DNA of 64,000 bases from Clostridiales bacterium (GTDB taxonomy: Bacteria > Bacillota > Clostridia > Oscillospirales > Oscillospiraceae). Shown in pieces: positions 32,703-41,987 of the stretch (position 1 is the first letter of the stretch; each line of letters begins with the position of its first letter). The notes under the pieces are model-generated. The model saw only the letters and a program-made list of their open reading frames with translations, ran no database searches and had not been told where the DNA came from. Position numbers and translations under genes: made by a program. The stretch lies in NCBI GenBank assembly GCA_004554585.1, contig SFLH01000016.1, positions 1-64,000 of the forward strand. Direction: 5' to 3'.

Positions 32703-34606
32703 GGTACCTCCCCTGGTGTGTTCTCGCGTTCTAAGTGGATCATCAGGGCGGCCACATCCGCCGGGGAGACCCCGGAGATCCGGGCAGCCTGGCCCAGGTT
32801 CAGGGGCCGGATGGCGTCCAGCTTCTGCCGGGCCTCCAGGCGCAGGCCGGTGAGGGCGTGGTAGTCCAGGTCGGGGGGCAGAGCTCTGCCCTCCAGCCGG
32901 CGCATCTCTTCCACCTGGCGCTGCTGCCGGGCGATGTAGCCTTCGTATTTCAAGGAGATCTCCACCTGCTCCCGCACAGCCTGGGACAGGGCGGGCCGGT
33001 CCGGGTCCACGGGGGCCAGGTCGTCGTAGGACAGCCGGGGCCGGCGGAGCAGGTCCGCCAGGCGCAGGCTGTTTTTCGCCGGAGGCTCCCCCTTGGCTTC
33101 CAGCAGGGAATTGAGGGCCGGCGAGGCCGCCGCGCCGGTGTGCTCCAGCCGGTGGATCTCCCGTTTGACTTGGTCGTACTTTTCCAAGACTTTTTCGTAG
33201 CGCGCCCGGCTCACCAGCCCGATCTCGTAGCCGATGGGACACAGCCGCTGGTCGGCGTTGTCCTGGCGGTGGAGCAGGCGGTATTCCGTGCGGGAGGTCA
33301 TCATCCGGTAGGGCTCGTTGGTCCCCTTGGTCACCAGGTCGTCGATGAGCACCCCGATGTACCCCTGGCTCCGGTCCAGCAGGAAGGGGGGCTGGCCCAG
33401 AATCTTCCGGGCGGCGTTGACCCCGGCCACGAACCCCTGGACGGCGGCCTCCTCATAGCCCGAGGAACCGTTGAACTGCCCCGCCCCGTAGAGGCCCTGG
33501 ACCTTCTTGTGCTCTAAGGTGGGCAGCAGCTCCGTGGGGTCCACGCAGTCGTACTCGATGGCGTAGGCCGGGCGGGTCATCTCGGCCTGTTCCAGGCCGG
33601 GCAGGGTGTGGAGCATCTCCAGCTGCACGTCCTCGGGCAGGGAGGAGGAGAAGCCCTGGATGTAGATCTCCTCCGTGTCCAGCCCCATGGGCTCTAGGAA
33701 GAGCTGGTGCCGGGGCTTGTCCGCGAAGCGGACCACCTTGTCCTCGATGGAGGGGCAGTACCTTGGCCCCACCCCCTCGATGACCCCGGAGAAGAGGGGG
33801 GAGCGGTCCAGGTTGGCCCGGATGATTTCGTGGGTTTTCTCGTTGGTGTAGGTGATGTAGCAGCACACCTGGTTGGGGGCAGGCTTCTCACTTTCAAAGG
33901 AGAAGGGCATGGCGTCCTCGTCTCCGTCCTGGCGCTCCAGCTGGGAGAAGTCGATGGACCGGGCGTTGACCCGGGGGGGCGTGCCCGTCTTGAACCGGCG
34001 CAGGGTGAGCCCCGCCTGGCGCAGGCTCTCGGTGAGCCGGTTGGCCCCGAACATGCCGTCGGGGCCGCTCCACTTGGCCACTTGGCCAATGATGGTCTTG
34101 CCCCCCAGATAGGTCCCCGAGCAGAGGATGACCGCCTGGACCCGGTAGATGGCCCCGGTGTCCGTCTGGACCCCGGTGACCTGCCCGTTCTCGGTGAGCA
34201 GGCGGATGACCTCCCCCTGCTTCACCCACAGGTTTTCCTGGCGCTCCAGGGTGTGCTTCATGATCTTTTGGTACTCCCGCCGGTCGGCCTGGGCCCGCAG
34301 GGAGTGGACGGCAGGGCCTTTGCCCCGGTTGAGCACCCGGTATTGGATGCAGGCCTGGTCGGCGGCCTTGGCCATCTCGCCCCCCAGGGCGTCCAGCTCC
34401 CGGACCAGGTGGCCCTTGCCGGTGCCGCCGATGGCGGGGTTGCAGGGCATGTTGCCCACGGCGTCCAGGTTGATGGTAAAGCAGAGGGTCTTCAGCCCCA
34501 GCCGGGCGCAGGCCAGGGCGGCCTCGATGCCGGCGTGGCCGGCCCCGATGACGGCGGCTTGGTAGGTCCCCGCCTCATAGGGGGTGGGTTCGATGTAGGT
34601 TTCCAT
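32699..34606 (-). CDS. mnmG: tRNA uridine-5-carboxymethylaminomethyl enzyme MnmG
   Basis: With MnmE, MnmG forms the cmnm5 group on U34 of tRNAs, using FAD and methylene-tetrahydrofolate. The 635-residue length is normal. FAD motif VIGAGHAGIEAALACAR, the signature NRGKGPAVHSLRAQADR and PCNPAIGGTGKGHLVRE are intact, and the C-terminal helical domain ends in DVAALM. It starts 12 bases after azlD and overlaps the MBL-fold gene. mnmE is not in the window. Confidence 0.95.
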   Translation of the reverse strand: METYIEPTPYEAGTYQAAVIGAGHAGIEAALACARLGLKTLCFTINLDAVGNMPCNPAIGGTGKGHLVRELDALGGEMAKAADQACIQYRVLNRGKGPAVHSLRAQADRREYQKIMKHTLERQENLWVKQGEVIRLLTENGQVTGVQTDTGAIYRVQAVILCSGTYLGGKTIIGQVAKWSGPDGMFGANRLTESLRQAGLTLRRFKTGTPPRVNARSIDFSQLERQDGDEDAMPFSFESEKPAPNQVCCYITYTNEKTHEIIRANLDRSPLFSGVIEGVGPRYCPSIEDKVVRFADKPRHQLFLEPMGLDTEEIYIQGFSSSLPEDVQLEMLHTLPGLEQAEMTRPAYAIEYDCVDPTELLPTLEHKKVQGLYGAGQFNGSSGYEEAAVQGFVAGVNAARKILGQPPFLLDRSQGYIGVLIDDLVTKGTNEPYRMMTSRTEYRLLHRQDNADQRLCPIGYEIGLVSRARYEKVLEKYDQVKREIHRLEHTGAAASPALNSLLEAKGEPPAKNSLRLADLLRRPRLSYDDLAPVDPDRPALSQAVREQVEISLKYEGYIARQQRQVEEMRRLEGRALPPDLDYHALTGLRLEARQKLDAIRPLNLGQAARISGVSPADVAALMIHLERENTPGEVP

Positions 34607-34618
34607 GGTCCTCCCTTC

Positions 34619-34924
34619 TCACAGCAGCATCTCAACCAGAAAGACGACCAAACACCCGGAGGCGGCCACCAGAAAGAGGTTGCCGCTGCACCAGGCCACG
34701 ATCACCCCCACCACCAGGGCAGCCAGCCCCGACCAGACGCTGTCGGTGGCGTAGAGGATGGCGGGGAAGGTCATGGCCGCCAAGGTCACGTAGGGAACGT
34801 AGTAGAGGAAGGAGCGCAGGAAGGTGTTTTTGATCTCCCGCCGGATGAGGGTAAGGGGGAGGACCCGAATGAGGTAGGTCACCCCGGCCACTACGGCGAT
34901 GTACAGGTAGACGTTAGGTTCCAT
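34619..34924 (-). CDS. azlD: AzlD-type branched-chain amino acid export subunit
   Basis: The 101-residue, four-helix membrane protein matches AzlD, the small partner of AzlC in branched-chain amino acid (and analogue) export. TYLIRVLPLTLIRREIKNTF and SFLYYVPYVTLAAMTFPAIL are typical. Its ATG overlaps the end of azlC by 11 bases, and mnmG starts 12 bases after its stop. Confidence 0.9.
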   Translation of the reverse strand: MEPNVYLYIAVVAGVTYLIRVLPLTLIRREIKNTFLRSFLYYVPYVTLAAMTFPAILYATDSVWSGLAALVVGVIVAWCSGNLFLVAASGCLVVFLVEMLL

Positions 34925-35645
34925 GCTCGGCTTCCTCCTTTCCCCCCTCCCCCACGGGGAAGAGCAGGGCGGCCCCGGCGGCAATGACCACGGTGATGAG
35001 GATGATCCGGGTGCCCGAGGCCACCTGGGCGAAGAGGGGGATGCACTCCAGGGCGAAGCTGGCGGCCATGGAGACCGCCACCACCCCCAGGATGACCTTG
35101 CTCTTCTTGGCCGCGGGGATGATGACCGCCAGGAACATGCCGTACAGGCCCACACTCAGGGCGCTGACCACGTTGGCCGGCAGGACGTTGCCCACGCTGG
35201 TGCCCAGGAAGGTGCCCAGGGCCCAGCCGGGCATGGCCACGGTCATCATGCCGAAGTAATACCAGGCGTTGAGTTTGTCCGGCTCGGCAATGGCCATGCC
35301 AAAGAGCTCGTCGTTGACGTTAAAGCCGATGAGCAGCCGGTGCCACAGCTTCCCCTTGGGGGGCAGTTTCTGGCTCAGGGAGCAGGACATGAGGATGTAG
35401 CGGGCGTTGGTCACCGCCTCCAGGATGGCGATCTCCAGGTAGCCGCTCTGGGCGGCCATGGCGGTGAAGGCGGCGTATTGGCCCGCCGAGGCGTTGACCA
35501 GCAGGCTGGTCAGGGTGGCCTGGAAGGCGCTCAGCCCGGCGTTTTTGGCGGTGATGCCCAGGGTGAAGGACACCGCCAGATAGCCCAGGGAGATGGGCAC
35601 GCCCACCCGGAGCCCCCGGGAAAATTGTTTGCGGTTGGTGTTCAT
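34914..35645 (-). CDS. azlC: AzlC-family branched-chain amino acid exporter
   Basis: The 243-residue, multi-helix protein has the AzlC signatures GVPISLGYLAVSFTLGI, NASAGQYAAF, EAVTNARYILMSCSLSQ and FNVNDELFGMA. With AzlD it exports branched-chain amino acids. The ribosome site is weak (agaaga). It sits in the middle of a long minus-strand run, 37 bases after the phosphoesterase. Confidence 0.92.
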   Translation of the reverse strand: MNTNRKQFSRGLRVGVPISLGYLAVSFTLGITAKNAGLSAFQATLTSLLVNASAGQYAAFTAMAAQSGYLEIAILEAVTNARYILMSCSLSQKLPPKGKLWHRLLIGFNVNDELFGMAIAEPDKLNAWYYFGMMTVAMPGWALGTFLGTSVGNVLPANVVSALSVGLYGMFLAVIIPAAKKSKVILGVVAVSMAASFALECIPLFAQVASGTRIILITVVIAAGAALLFPVGEGGKEEAEHGT

Positions 35646-35682
35646 GGACGGCTGTCTTCTTTCTCTCTCGATTTCATAACGG

Positions 35683-36534
35683 TCACTCCAGCACCACCAG
35701 GGGAACATCCGGGCGGTTGAACAGCCGGAAGCAGGGGAACTGGTTCCCCAGCCCCCGGGAGACCACCATCTGCCCATAGCTCAGGTCGTAGAGCCCGGCG
35801 GTGTACTGGGGCCACAGCTCCCGCTTGGGGCCGATGAGCCCGTCGGTGGTGGGCAGGCGAATGAGCCCCCCGTGGGCGTGGCCGGCTAAGGTCAGGTCTA
35901 CCCGGGCCTGCTGGTACTGGTCATAGTGGTTGTTGCGGTGGCTGAGCAGGATGGTATAGACGGCCCCCTGCTCCTGGCGGACCTGGTCGGCCAGCTCGCC
36001 CACGGTCATCTGGTCGGCGTAGCCGTTGCTGTCCTCGGCCCCCAGCAGGGCGATCTGGTCGCCCCCCTCGGTGAGCATCACGTACTCATTGGAGAGCACG
36101 TTGATGCCGCATGCCTCCAGCAGTTCCTCCAGCTCGGGCACCACCTTCGCGGCCCACTCGTGGTTGCCGGTGACATAGTAGGTGGGGGCGATGGAGGCCA
36201 AGCCTTTGGCCACAGGCCTCACCATGGCCATCTGGTCCTGGTCGTGGATGAGATCCCCGGTCACGGCGATGAGGTCGGGTTCCAGGTCCCGGACATAGTC
36301 GATGAGCTTCTCGTTGTCCTCCCCAAACTCCTTGCCGTGCAGGTCAGAGATCACGGCGATGCGGTAGCCGGCAAAGCCGTCCGGGGCGCTGGTCACGGAG
36401 ATGGTCTCGCTGGACAGGCCGTTCTGCTGCCACCAGAACCACCCCACGGCCGCCGCCAGCACCAGCAGGGTGACCAGCAGCCGGGGCAGGCAGCCCCAGC
36501 GCCGCCGGCGGCGGCGGGCAGCGGCCTTAGTCAT
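35683..36534 (-). CDS. Membrane-anchored metallophosphoesterase
   Basis: The 283-residue protein has an Arg-rich N terminus, one membrane helix (~16-38) and a calcineurin-type phosphoesterase domain. Metal motifs are VISDLHGKEFG, VTGDLIHDQDQ, TGNHEW and LAGHAHGGL. It resembles the YkuE/YaeI group, which act on lipid-like substrates at the membrane. The ATG overlaps the end of the helicase gene by eight bases. Confidence 0.88.
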   Translation of the reverse strand: MTKAAARRRRRRWGCLPRLLVTLLVLAAAVGWFWWQQNGLSSETISVTSAPDGFAGYRIAVISDLHGKEFGEDNEKLIDYVRDLEPDLIAVTGDLIHDQDQMAMVRPVAKGLASIAPTYYVTGNHEWAAKVVPELEELLEACGINVLSNEYVMLTEGGDQIALLGAEDSNGYADQMTVGELADQVRQEQGAVYTILLSHRNNHYDQYQQARVDLTLAGHAHGGLIRLPTTDGLIGPKRELWPQYTAGLYDLSYGQMVVSRGLGNQFPCFRLFNRPDVPLVVLE

Positions 36535-38425
36535 GGTCGATATAGAAGGGCTTCATGAGGCTTTTCTGCTCTGTGGAGTCCTTCTGGCGGCTCTTGGGCA
36601 GGTCCGGCCGGGGCGGGATGCGGCCGCGGCTCCGGTTGGACCGAGCGGGGCTGCGGCTGGCGGCGGGACTGCCCTTCTGGGCCGGGGCGGGGGCGCCCTT
36701 CTTGGGGTTTTTGCGCTTCTGGGCGGCCTGCGCGGCCTGAGGGGCCTTGGCTGCCTTTTCCGTGGGCAGGGCCTTCTGCCCCTTGCCCTTTTTCTCCCCT
36801 CGGCTGTGCTTGCCGTGGGCGGCGTTGGGCTTGTAGTAGTGGTAGACGGGTTTGGAGGCCAGCAGCCGGGCGGTGGCGTCCATGATCACGTCCCCCTCCA
36901 GGGGGTCCCGGTGGTGGAAGGAGAGGTCGGGGGCCTCCTCTGTGGGCTGGGCGGCCAGGAAGTCCTCCAGGGAGCCCAGGTTCTGCTTGCCGTGGGGATA
37001 GGTCCGTCTCTCCTTCTTGGGGGCCTCCGGTGCGGGTGCAGGGGCGGCCTGGGCCTCCTGGGTCCTCTTACCCTTGCCCCGGCGGCGCTTGCGGCTGGAG
37101 CCGGCGGGTTTCTCCTCGCCTTGGGCTTCCGTTGCTTCCTGGGCGGCCTGTTTGGCAGCCTGCTGGGCAGCCTTTTCCGCCGCCTTTTCGGCGGCCTGCT
37201 TGCGCTGCTGGGCGTGCTTTTCCCGGGCGGCCTGGCGGGCCTCGGCGTCCTCGGGGTTGACCACCCGTCCCTTGGCGTCCTTGGTGGGCACCTCAAAGAC
37301 CTCCATGGGGTAGTCGTGCTGCCGCCGGGGGACGGGCTTTTTCAGCAGTTTTTCAATGTCCCGCAGCAGGGGCATCTCCCCATAGTCGCAGAAGGAGATG
37401 GCGGTGCCTCCCTTGCCCGCCCGGCCGGTGCGGCCGATGCGGTGGATGTAGGTCTCGGGGACCTCGGGCAGGTTGTAGTTAAAGACGTAGGCCAGGTCCT
37501 CGATGTCCAGGCCCCGGGCGGCGATGTCCGTGGCCACCAGGACCTGGAGCTGGCCTTCCTTGAACTTCCGCAGGCTCTCCTGGCGGGCGGTCTGGGACTT
37601 GTTGCCGTGGATGGCCGCGGCGGCCACCCCCCGGCGGGTGAGGTCCCGGGCAACCTTGTCCGCCCCGTGCTTGGTGCGGGTGAAGACCAGGGCGTTTTTC
37701 ACGTCCTCCTGGCGCAGGATCTCCAGCAGCAGGGCGGTTTTGTTCTTCCGGTCCACCAGGCAGACCTCCTGGCGGATGATCTCCACCGGGGAGGAGACCG
37801 GGGCGGCGGCGGCCTTCACCGGGTCGTGGAGGAGGGTGTCCACCAGGTCCAGGATCTCCGGGGGCAGGGTGGCGGAGAAGAACATGGTCTGCTTCTTCTC
37901 CGGCAGCAGGCGGATGACCTTGCGCACGTCGTGGATAAAGCCCATATCCAGCATCCGGTCGGCCTCGTCCAGCACAAAGATTTCCACCTTGGACAGGTCC
38001 AGCAGCCCCTGGCCGGCCAGGTCCAGCAGGCGGCCGGGGGTGGCGGTGAGGATGTCCACCCCCCGTTTGAGCTGCTCCACCTGGGGGGCCTGGCCCACAC
38101 CGCCGAAGATCACTGCCTCCGTCAGGGGCAGGTTCTTGCCGTAGGCGTGGAGGTTGTCGTCGATTTGGATGGCCAGCTCCCGGGTGGGGGTGAGGATCAG
38201 GGCCCGGATGTCCCGTCCCCGGCCCCTCTGGGCCAGCCGCTGCAGGATGGGCACCCCAAAGGCGCAGGTCTTGCCTGTGCCGGTCTGGGCGCTGCCCAGG
38301 ACATCCCGGCCGGCGATGCCGGCGGGGATGGCTTTGGTCTGGATCGCGGTGGGTTCCTCGTAACCGTAGTCCGTCAGCGCGGACAGGATGGGTTCCGCGA
38401 TCCCAAGAGACGCAAAGGTTGACAT
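36527..38425 (-). CDS. DEAD-box RNA helicase
   Basis: The 632-residue ATP-dependent RNA helicase has the core at residues ~1-370: Q-motif PTAIQTKAI, AQTGTGKT, DEADRMLDMGF, SATLPP and HRIGRTGRAGK. A long Lys/Ala/Arg-rich tail (~380-632) is low-complexity and basic, expected to bind RNA; similar tails occur in CsdA/RhlE-type cold-shock and ribosome-assembly helicases. The 215 bases upstream hold no gene. It is the first gene of the long minus-strand run to mnmA. Confidence 0.92.
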   Translation of the reverse strand: MSTFASLGIAEPILSALTDYGYEEPTAIQTKAIPAGIAGRDVLGSAQTGTGKTCAFGVPILQRLAQRGRGRDIRALILTPTRELAIQIDDNLHAYGKNLPLTEAVIFGGVGQAPQVEQLKRGVDILTATPGRLLDLAGQGLLDLSKVEIFVLDEADRMLDMGFIHDVRKVIRLLPEKKQTMFFSATLPPEILDLVDTLLHDPVKAAAAPVSSPVEIIRQEVCLVDRKNKTALLLEILRQEDVKNALVFTRTKHGADKVARDLTRRGVAAAAIHGNKSQTARQESLRKFKEGQLQVLVATDIAARGLDIEDLAYVFNYNLPEVPETYIHRIGRTGRAGKGGTAISFCDYGEMPLLRDIEKLLKKPVPRRQHDYPMEVFEVPTKDAKGRVVNPEDAEARQAAREKHAQQRKQAAEKAAEKAAQQAAKQAAQEATEAQGEEKPAGSSRKRRRGKGKRTQEAQAAPAPAPEAPKKERRTYPHGKQNLGSLEDFLAAQPTEEAPDLSFHHRDPLEGDVIMDATARLLASKPVYHYYKPNAAHGKHSRGEKKGKGQKALPTEKAAKAPQAAQAAQKRKNPKKGAPAPAQKGSPAASRSPARSNRSRGRIPPRPDLPKSRQKDSTEQKSLMKPFYIDHD

Positions 38426-38639
38426 AAATGCAATAGCTTCCTTTCCCGCGTCCTCCCTCCGCCGGAGGGCGCTGTAAAGTAACCCGCTGACTCAGGCGCT
38501 GTCAGGCGCCATACGGAGCTCCGCCCTGGGGGCGGATGAGTGCGGTGGTCCGCCGGGGAAGAGGGCCTCCCGGCGCGGGCCTGCCCTGGGCGGTTCGGGC
38601 TGTCCGCCCCAGGGCGAAAGAGGGGTGACGGGACCGGCG

Positions 38640-39221
38640 TCAGCCCTCCTCTTCCAAAAAGTAGGTGGCCTCCATATCGGCCACGGACAGGGCAAAGGCC
38701 AGGGGATACTTGGCAAAGGCCTTGCCCACCAGACGGCTGTCCTCGGTGCCGGAGAAGCCCATGTGCCAACGGATGGCCATGGCCTCTTCTCGGGTCAGGC
38801 GGACAAAGCCGTTGACCACATAGACCGACTTCTCCCCATGGCCGTAGGGCAGGGGGTCCTCATAGGTGAAAGTGGGCACTTGGGTCCACCGACCGTCCTC
38901 CCCCTTCACGTTCCGGGTGGAGGGCTTGTAGCAGCCGATCTTGCACACGTCGTGGAGCAGGGCCACCAGGGCGATGGATTCCGGGCTGTATTCCAGGCCG
39001 TACAGGTCGGTCACCCGCTCCCGGGCCAGATAGTCCACCAGGCAGTGATAGACGTTCAGGCTGTGCTCGCACAGGCCGCCGGGGTAGGCCCCGTGGTAAC
39101 GGGCCGATGCCGGGGCGGAGAAAAAGTCGCTCTTGTTGCTCAGATACTCTAGCAGGGCTTCTGCGCCCTCTCGGTGGACGTTTTCCCGAAAGATCTCGAT
39201 GAATTCTTCTTTTGCCGACAT
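38640..39221 (-). CDS. HD-domain phosphohydrolase
   Basis: The 193-residue protein carries an HD domain: an early HSLNVYHCLVDY helix and the metal-binding HD pair in ALLHDVCKIGCY, with a later IRWHMG supplying another His. Such proteins hydrolyse nucleotides or cyclic nucleotides; the substrate is unknown. The ATG at 39221 follows aggaggcc; a TTG at 39254 would add 11 residues without a better ribosome site. Confidence 0.85.
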   Translation of the reverse strand: MSAKEEFIEIFRENVHREGAEALLEYLSNKSDFFSAPASARYHGAYPGGLCEHSLNVYHCLVDYLARERVTDLYGLEYSPESIALVALLHDVCKIGCYKPSTRNVKGEDGRWTQVPTFTYEDPLPYGHGEKSVYVVNGFVRLTREEAMAIRWHMGFSGTEDSRLVGKAFAKYPLAFALSVADMEATYFLEEEG

Positions 39222-39598
39222 GGTGGTGGCCTCCTCTGTCTTTTTTGCGGCCAACAGCCGCGCCCGAACAGCTTATTGTAGCATAGAATCCAAAGTTTTT
39301 CACGGTTTTTTCCCCGACCGGGGAAAAAAGGGCACCTGGCACAAAAACCGCGGCCGGAACGGGGGGATTTTTGCACCTCCCTCCGGCACCTAGCTCCAGC
39401 CTCCGCCTGCCAAACAGGCCCTTCGCTTCATGTGACAAAAAAGGGCGGGCACCGCCGGGGAAAATTGGCGCAGAGGATAGGGAAAAGCCCATGACTTTTC
39501 TCACCTGCCGTGGTACAATAAAAAGGCTTATATTTACCGTAAACCCATGACGTCTCGTCATAAACCATACCAATTCAATAGGAAAGGAAAACATCGCC
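39222..39598. other. Divergent intergenic region
   Basis: The interval separates the HD gene (minus) from the MoxR gene (plus). It contains plausible -10 boxes on both strands (tacaat at 39516 on plus; the complement of attgta near 39275 on minus) but no convincing -35 boxes. I see no open frame with coding character. Confidence 0.4.
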
Positions 39599-40432
39599 AT
39601 GAAAGAGTTTAAGGGAAGCAGCAAGTACGTGGTTTCCGAGGACCTGCTGCGGATCGTCAACATCGCCATCGCCCTGGAAAAGCCCCTGCTGATCAAGGGC
39701 GAGCCCGGCACCGGCAAGACCATGCTGGCCGACGCCATCGCCGAGGCCCTGGGCAAGAAGCTCATCATCTGGAACATCAAGTCCACCACTAAGGCCCAGG
39801 ACGGCCTGTACGTCTACGACACCGTCCAGCGTCTGTATGACAGCCAGTTCGGCGGCGAAGGGGTGGATGACATCAAGAAGTATATTAAGCTGGGCAAGCT
39901 GGGCGAGGCTTTTGCCGACGACGAGCAGGTCATCCTGCTCATCGACGAGATCGACAAGGCCGACCTGGAGTTCCCCAACGACCTGCTGTGGGAACTGGAC
40001 AAGATGGAGTTCTATATCCCCGAGACCAAGCAGACCATCGCCGCCAAGAAGCGCCCCATCGTCATCATCACCTCCAACGCCGAGAAGGAGCTGCCCGACG
40101 CCTTCCTGCGCCGCTGCATCTTCCATTATATCGCCTTCCCCAACCAGGATATGATGACCGACATCGTCCACGCCCACTACGACAACATCGAGGACCACCT
40201 CCTCCAGCGGGCCATGGAGGCCTTCTATCAGATCCGCGATCTGCCCACCGTGGCCAAAAAGCCCTCCACCTCGGAGCTGCTGGACTGGCTCCAGGCCCTG
40301 CGTCTGGGCGGGGTGGACCCGGAGAAGATCGAGAAGGAGCTGCCCTATGCCGGCATCCTGCTGAAAAAGACCGAGGACCTCACTGCCGTCAAGAACGCCA
40401 AGAACCGCGTGAAAAACGGCTACCGCTGGTAA
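39599..40432 (+). CDS. MoxR-family AAA+ ATPase
   Basis: The 277-residue AAA+ protein has Walker A GEPGTGKT, Walker B LLIDEIDKAD, sensor 1 in IITSNAEKELPDAFLRRC and a short lid. MoxR ATPases act as chaperones for metal-cofactor insertion or complex assembly and usually pair with a VWA protein, as here (VWA gene 265 bases downstream). The ATG follows ggaaaggaa. Confidence 0.9.
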   Translation: MKEFKGSSKYVVSEDLLRIVNIAIALEKPLLIKGEPGTGKTMLADAIAEALGKKLIIWNIKSTTKAQDGLYVYDTVQRLYDSQFGGEGVDDIKKYIKLGKLGEAFADDEQVILLIDEIDKADLEFPNDLLWELDKMEFYIPETKQTIAAKKRPIVIITSNAEKELPDAFLRRCIFHYIAFPNQDMMTDIVHAHYDNIEDHLLQRAMEAFYQIRDLPTVAKKPSTSELLDWLQALRLGGVDPEKIEKELPYAGILLKKTEDLTAVKNAKNRVKNGYRW

Positions 40433-40697
40433 AAAAAGAATTTTTGGACCCGCTGCGCTGGGCTCCAAAAATTGGGGGATTGCAGCCGACTGCGCGCAAA
40501 CCATGGCCGCATAGCGGCCATGGTTCACACTTGCGGCTGAGCAGTATTTTTCCCCGGCGCATGTCCGAGGAAAAAATAGATTTGATTTTGTTCCAGCGCC
40601 TGCGGGCGCTGGAAGTCTGCGACACTTGGCTGCATCCTGCGTTTCCTGTTGCTTTTGCCTGTTTTTTGCGTGACCTTGCCGAGGAAGGAGGGACACT
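40433..40697 (+). other. Hairpin-rich spacer between MoxR and VWA genes
   Basis: Three stem-loops lie in 200 bases: tttttgga/tccaaaaa near 40440-40470, the perfect aaccatggccgc/gcggccatggtt at ~40499-40525, and ttccagcgcc/ggcgctggaa near 40590-40615. No gene is visible. None ends in a clean T-run on the plus strand, so they may be RNA processing or stability elements rather than terminators. Confidence 0.5.
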
Positions 40698-41894
40698 TTG
40701 TTTACCGATCTGTTTTATTTCATGCGGGCCAAAGGCCTGAAGGTGTCCATGAACGAGTGGCTTTCCCTGATGGAAGCCCTGGAGAGGGGACTGTGCCGAA
40801 ACAGTCTGCTGGAGTTTTACTACGTCAGCCGGGCCATCCTCATCAAGACCGAGGCCGACTTTGACAAGTTTGACGAGGTCTTTCTGGAATACTTCGACCG
40901 CATCCAGCACATTGAGGACATCCCTCAGGAGCTCATGGACTGGCTCCACGACCCCAAGAACATGAAGAAATACGACAAGGACGAGGTGGACGCCCGGACC
41001 ACCTACGACCTGGAAAAGCTCCGCCAGATGCTGGAAGAGCGTCTGCAGGAGCAGCACGAGCGCCACGACGGCGGCCAGTACTGGGTGGGCACCGGCGGCA
41101 CCTCCACCATGGGCCACTCGGGCTACGCCGCCACGGGCATCCGGGTGGGGGGCAAAGGCCAGCACCGCCACGCCCTGCAGGTGGCCGGCGAGCGGGACTT
41201 CCGGGATTTCCGGGAGGACAACGTGCTGGACCAGCGGTCCTTCCAGCTGGCCTTCCGCCGCCTGCGCCAGATGACCACCCGCCAGGACGGGCCCATGGAC
41301 GTGCTCAACCTGGACCGGACCATCAACGAGACCTGCAACAACGCCGGCTACCTCCAGCTGGAGTTCGACCGGCCCCGGACCAACGACATCAAGGTCATGG
41401 TCCTCTTCGACTCCGGCGGGTCCATGACCCCCTACGCCCGCCTGTGCAGCCAGCTCTTCCAGGCGGTCAACCGGGCCAATAACTTCAAGGACCTGAAAAT
41501 TTTCTACTTCCACAACTGTTGGTACTCCGAGCTCTACACCGGCCCTCGCTGCATTTATGGCGAGTCGGTGCAGACCCAGTGGGTCATCAACAACCTCAGC
41601 CGGGACTACAAGGTCATTGTGGTGGGCGATGCCTCCATGGCGCCCTCGGAACTGACGTGGGTGGGGGGCAGCTCCTACTACAACCGCTACAACGCCGAGA
41701 CCGGTTTGACCTGGCTCAACCGTTTCCACAGCCGTTTTGAGAAGATGGTGTGGTTCAACCCCATCCCCGAGGCCATGTGGGAGTATGACTACGGCTACCA
41801 GACGATAGAAATGATCCGCAACACCGTGGATATGTACCAGCTGACGGTGGAGGGCCTGGGACGAGGCCTGAAGAAGCTGGTGTCGGCCCGCTGA
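40698..41894 (+). CDS. VWA-domain (CoxE-like) protein
   Basis: The 398-residue protein has a helical N-terminal ~200 residues and a C-terminal von Willebrand A domain. The metal site reads DSGGSMTPY, a variant of DxSxS in which the middle Ser is replaced by Gly. The pairing with MoxR is standard for this family, where the two assemble or activate a metalloenzyme; the client is not visible. The start is TTG, well supported by aaggaggg. Confidence 0.88.
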   Translation: MFTDLFYFMRAKGLKVSMNEWLSLMEALERGLCRNSLLEFYYVSRAILIKTEADFDKFDEVFLEYFDRIQHIEDIPQELMDWLHDPKNMKKYDKDEVDARTTYDLEKLRQMLEERLQEQHERHDGGQYWVGTGGTSTMGHSGYAATGIRVGGKGQHRHALQVAGERDFRDFREDNVLDQRSFQLAFRRLRQMTTRQDGPMDVLNLDRTINETCNNAGYLQLEFDRPRTNDIKVMVLFDSGGSMTPYARLCSQLFQAVNRANNFKDLKIFYFHNCWYSELYTGPRCIYGESVQTQWVINNLSRDYKVIVVGDASMAPSELTWVGGSSYYNRYNAETGLTWLNRFHSRFEKMVWFNPIPEAMWEYDYGYQTIEMIRNTVDMYQLTVEGLGRGLKKLVSAR

Positions 41895-41904
41895 GCCGAC
41901 GGCC

Positions 41905-41953
41905 AAAGGCCCGCCGACCGGGAGAGCCTCCCGGCCTCCGGCGGGCTTTTCCC
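41905..41953 (+). terminator. Terminator after the VWA gene
   Basis: Nested stems (gcccgccg/cggcgggc enclosing ccgggag/ctcccgg) are followed by CTTTTCC, 12 bases after the stop. Confidence 0.75.
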
Positions 41954-41987
41954 TGTGCGTAAAATGGTGAGAAAGGAGTCCTTTGCC

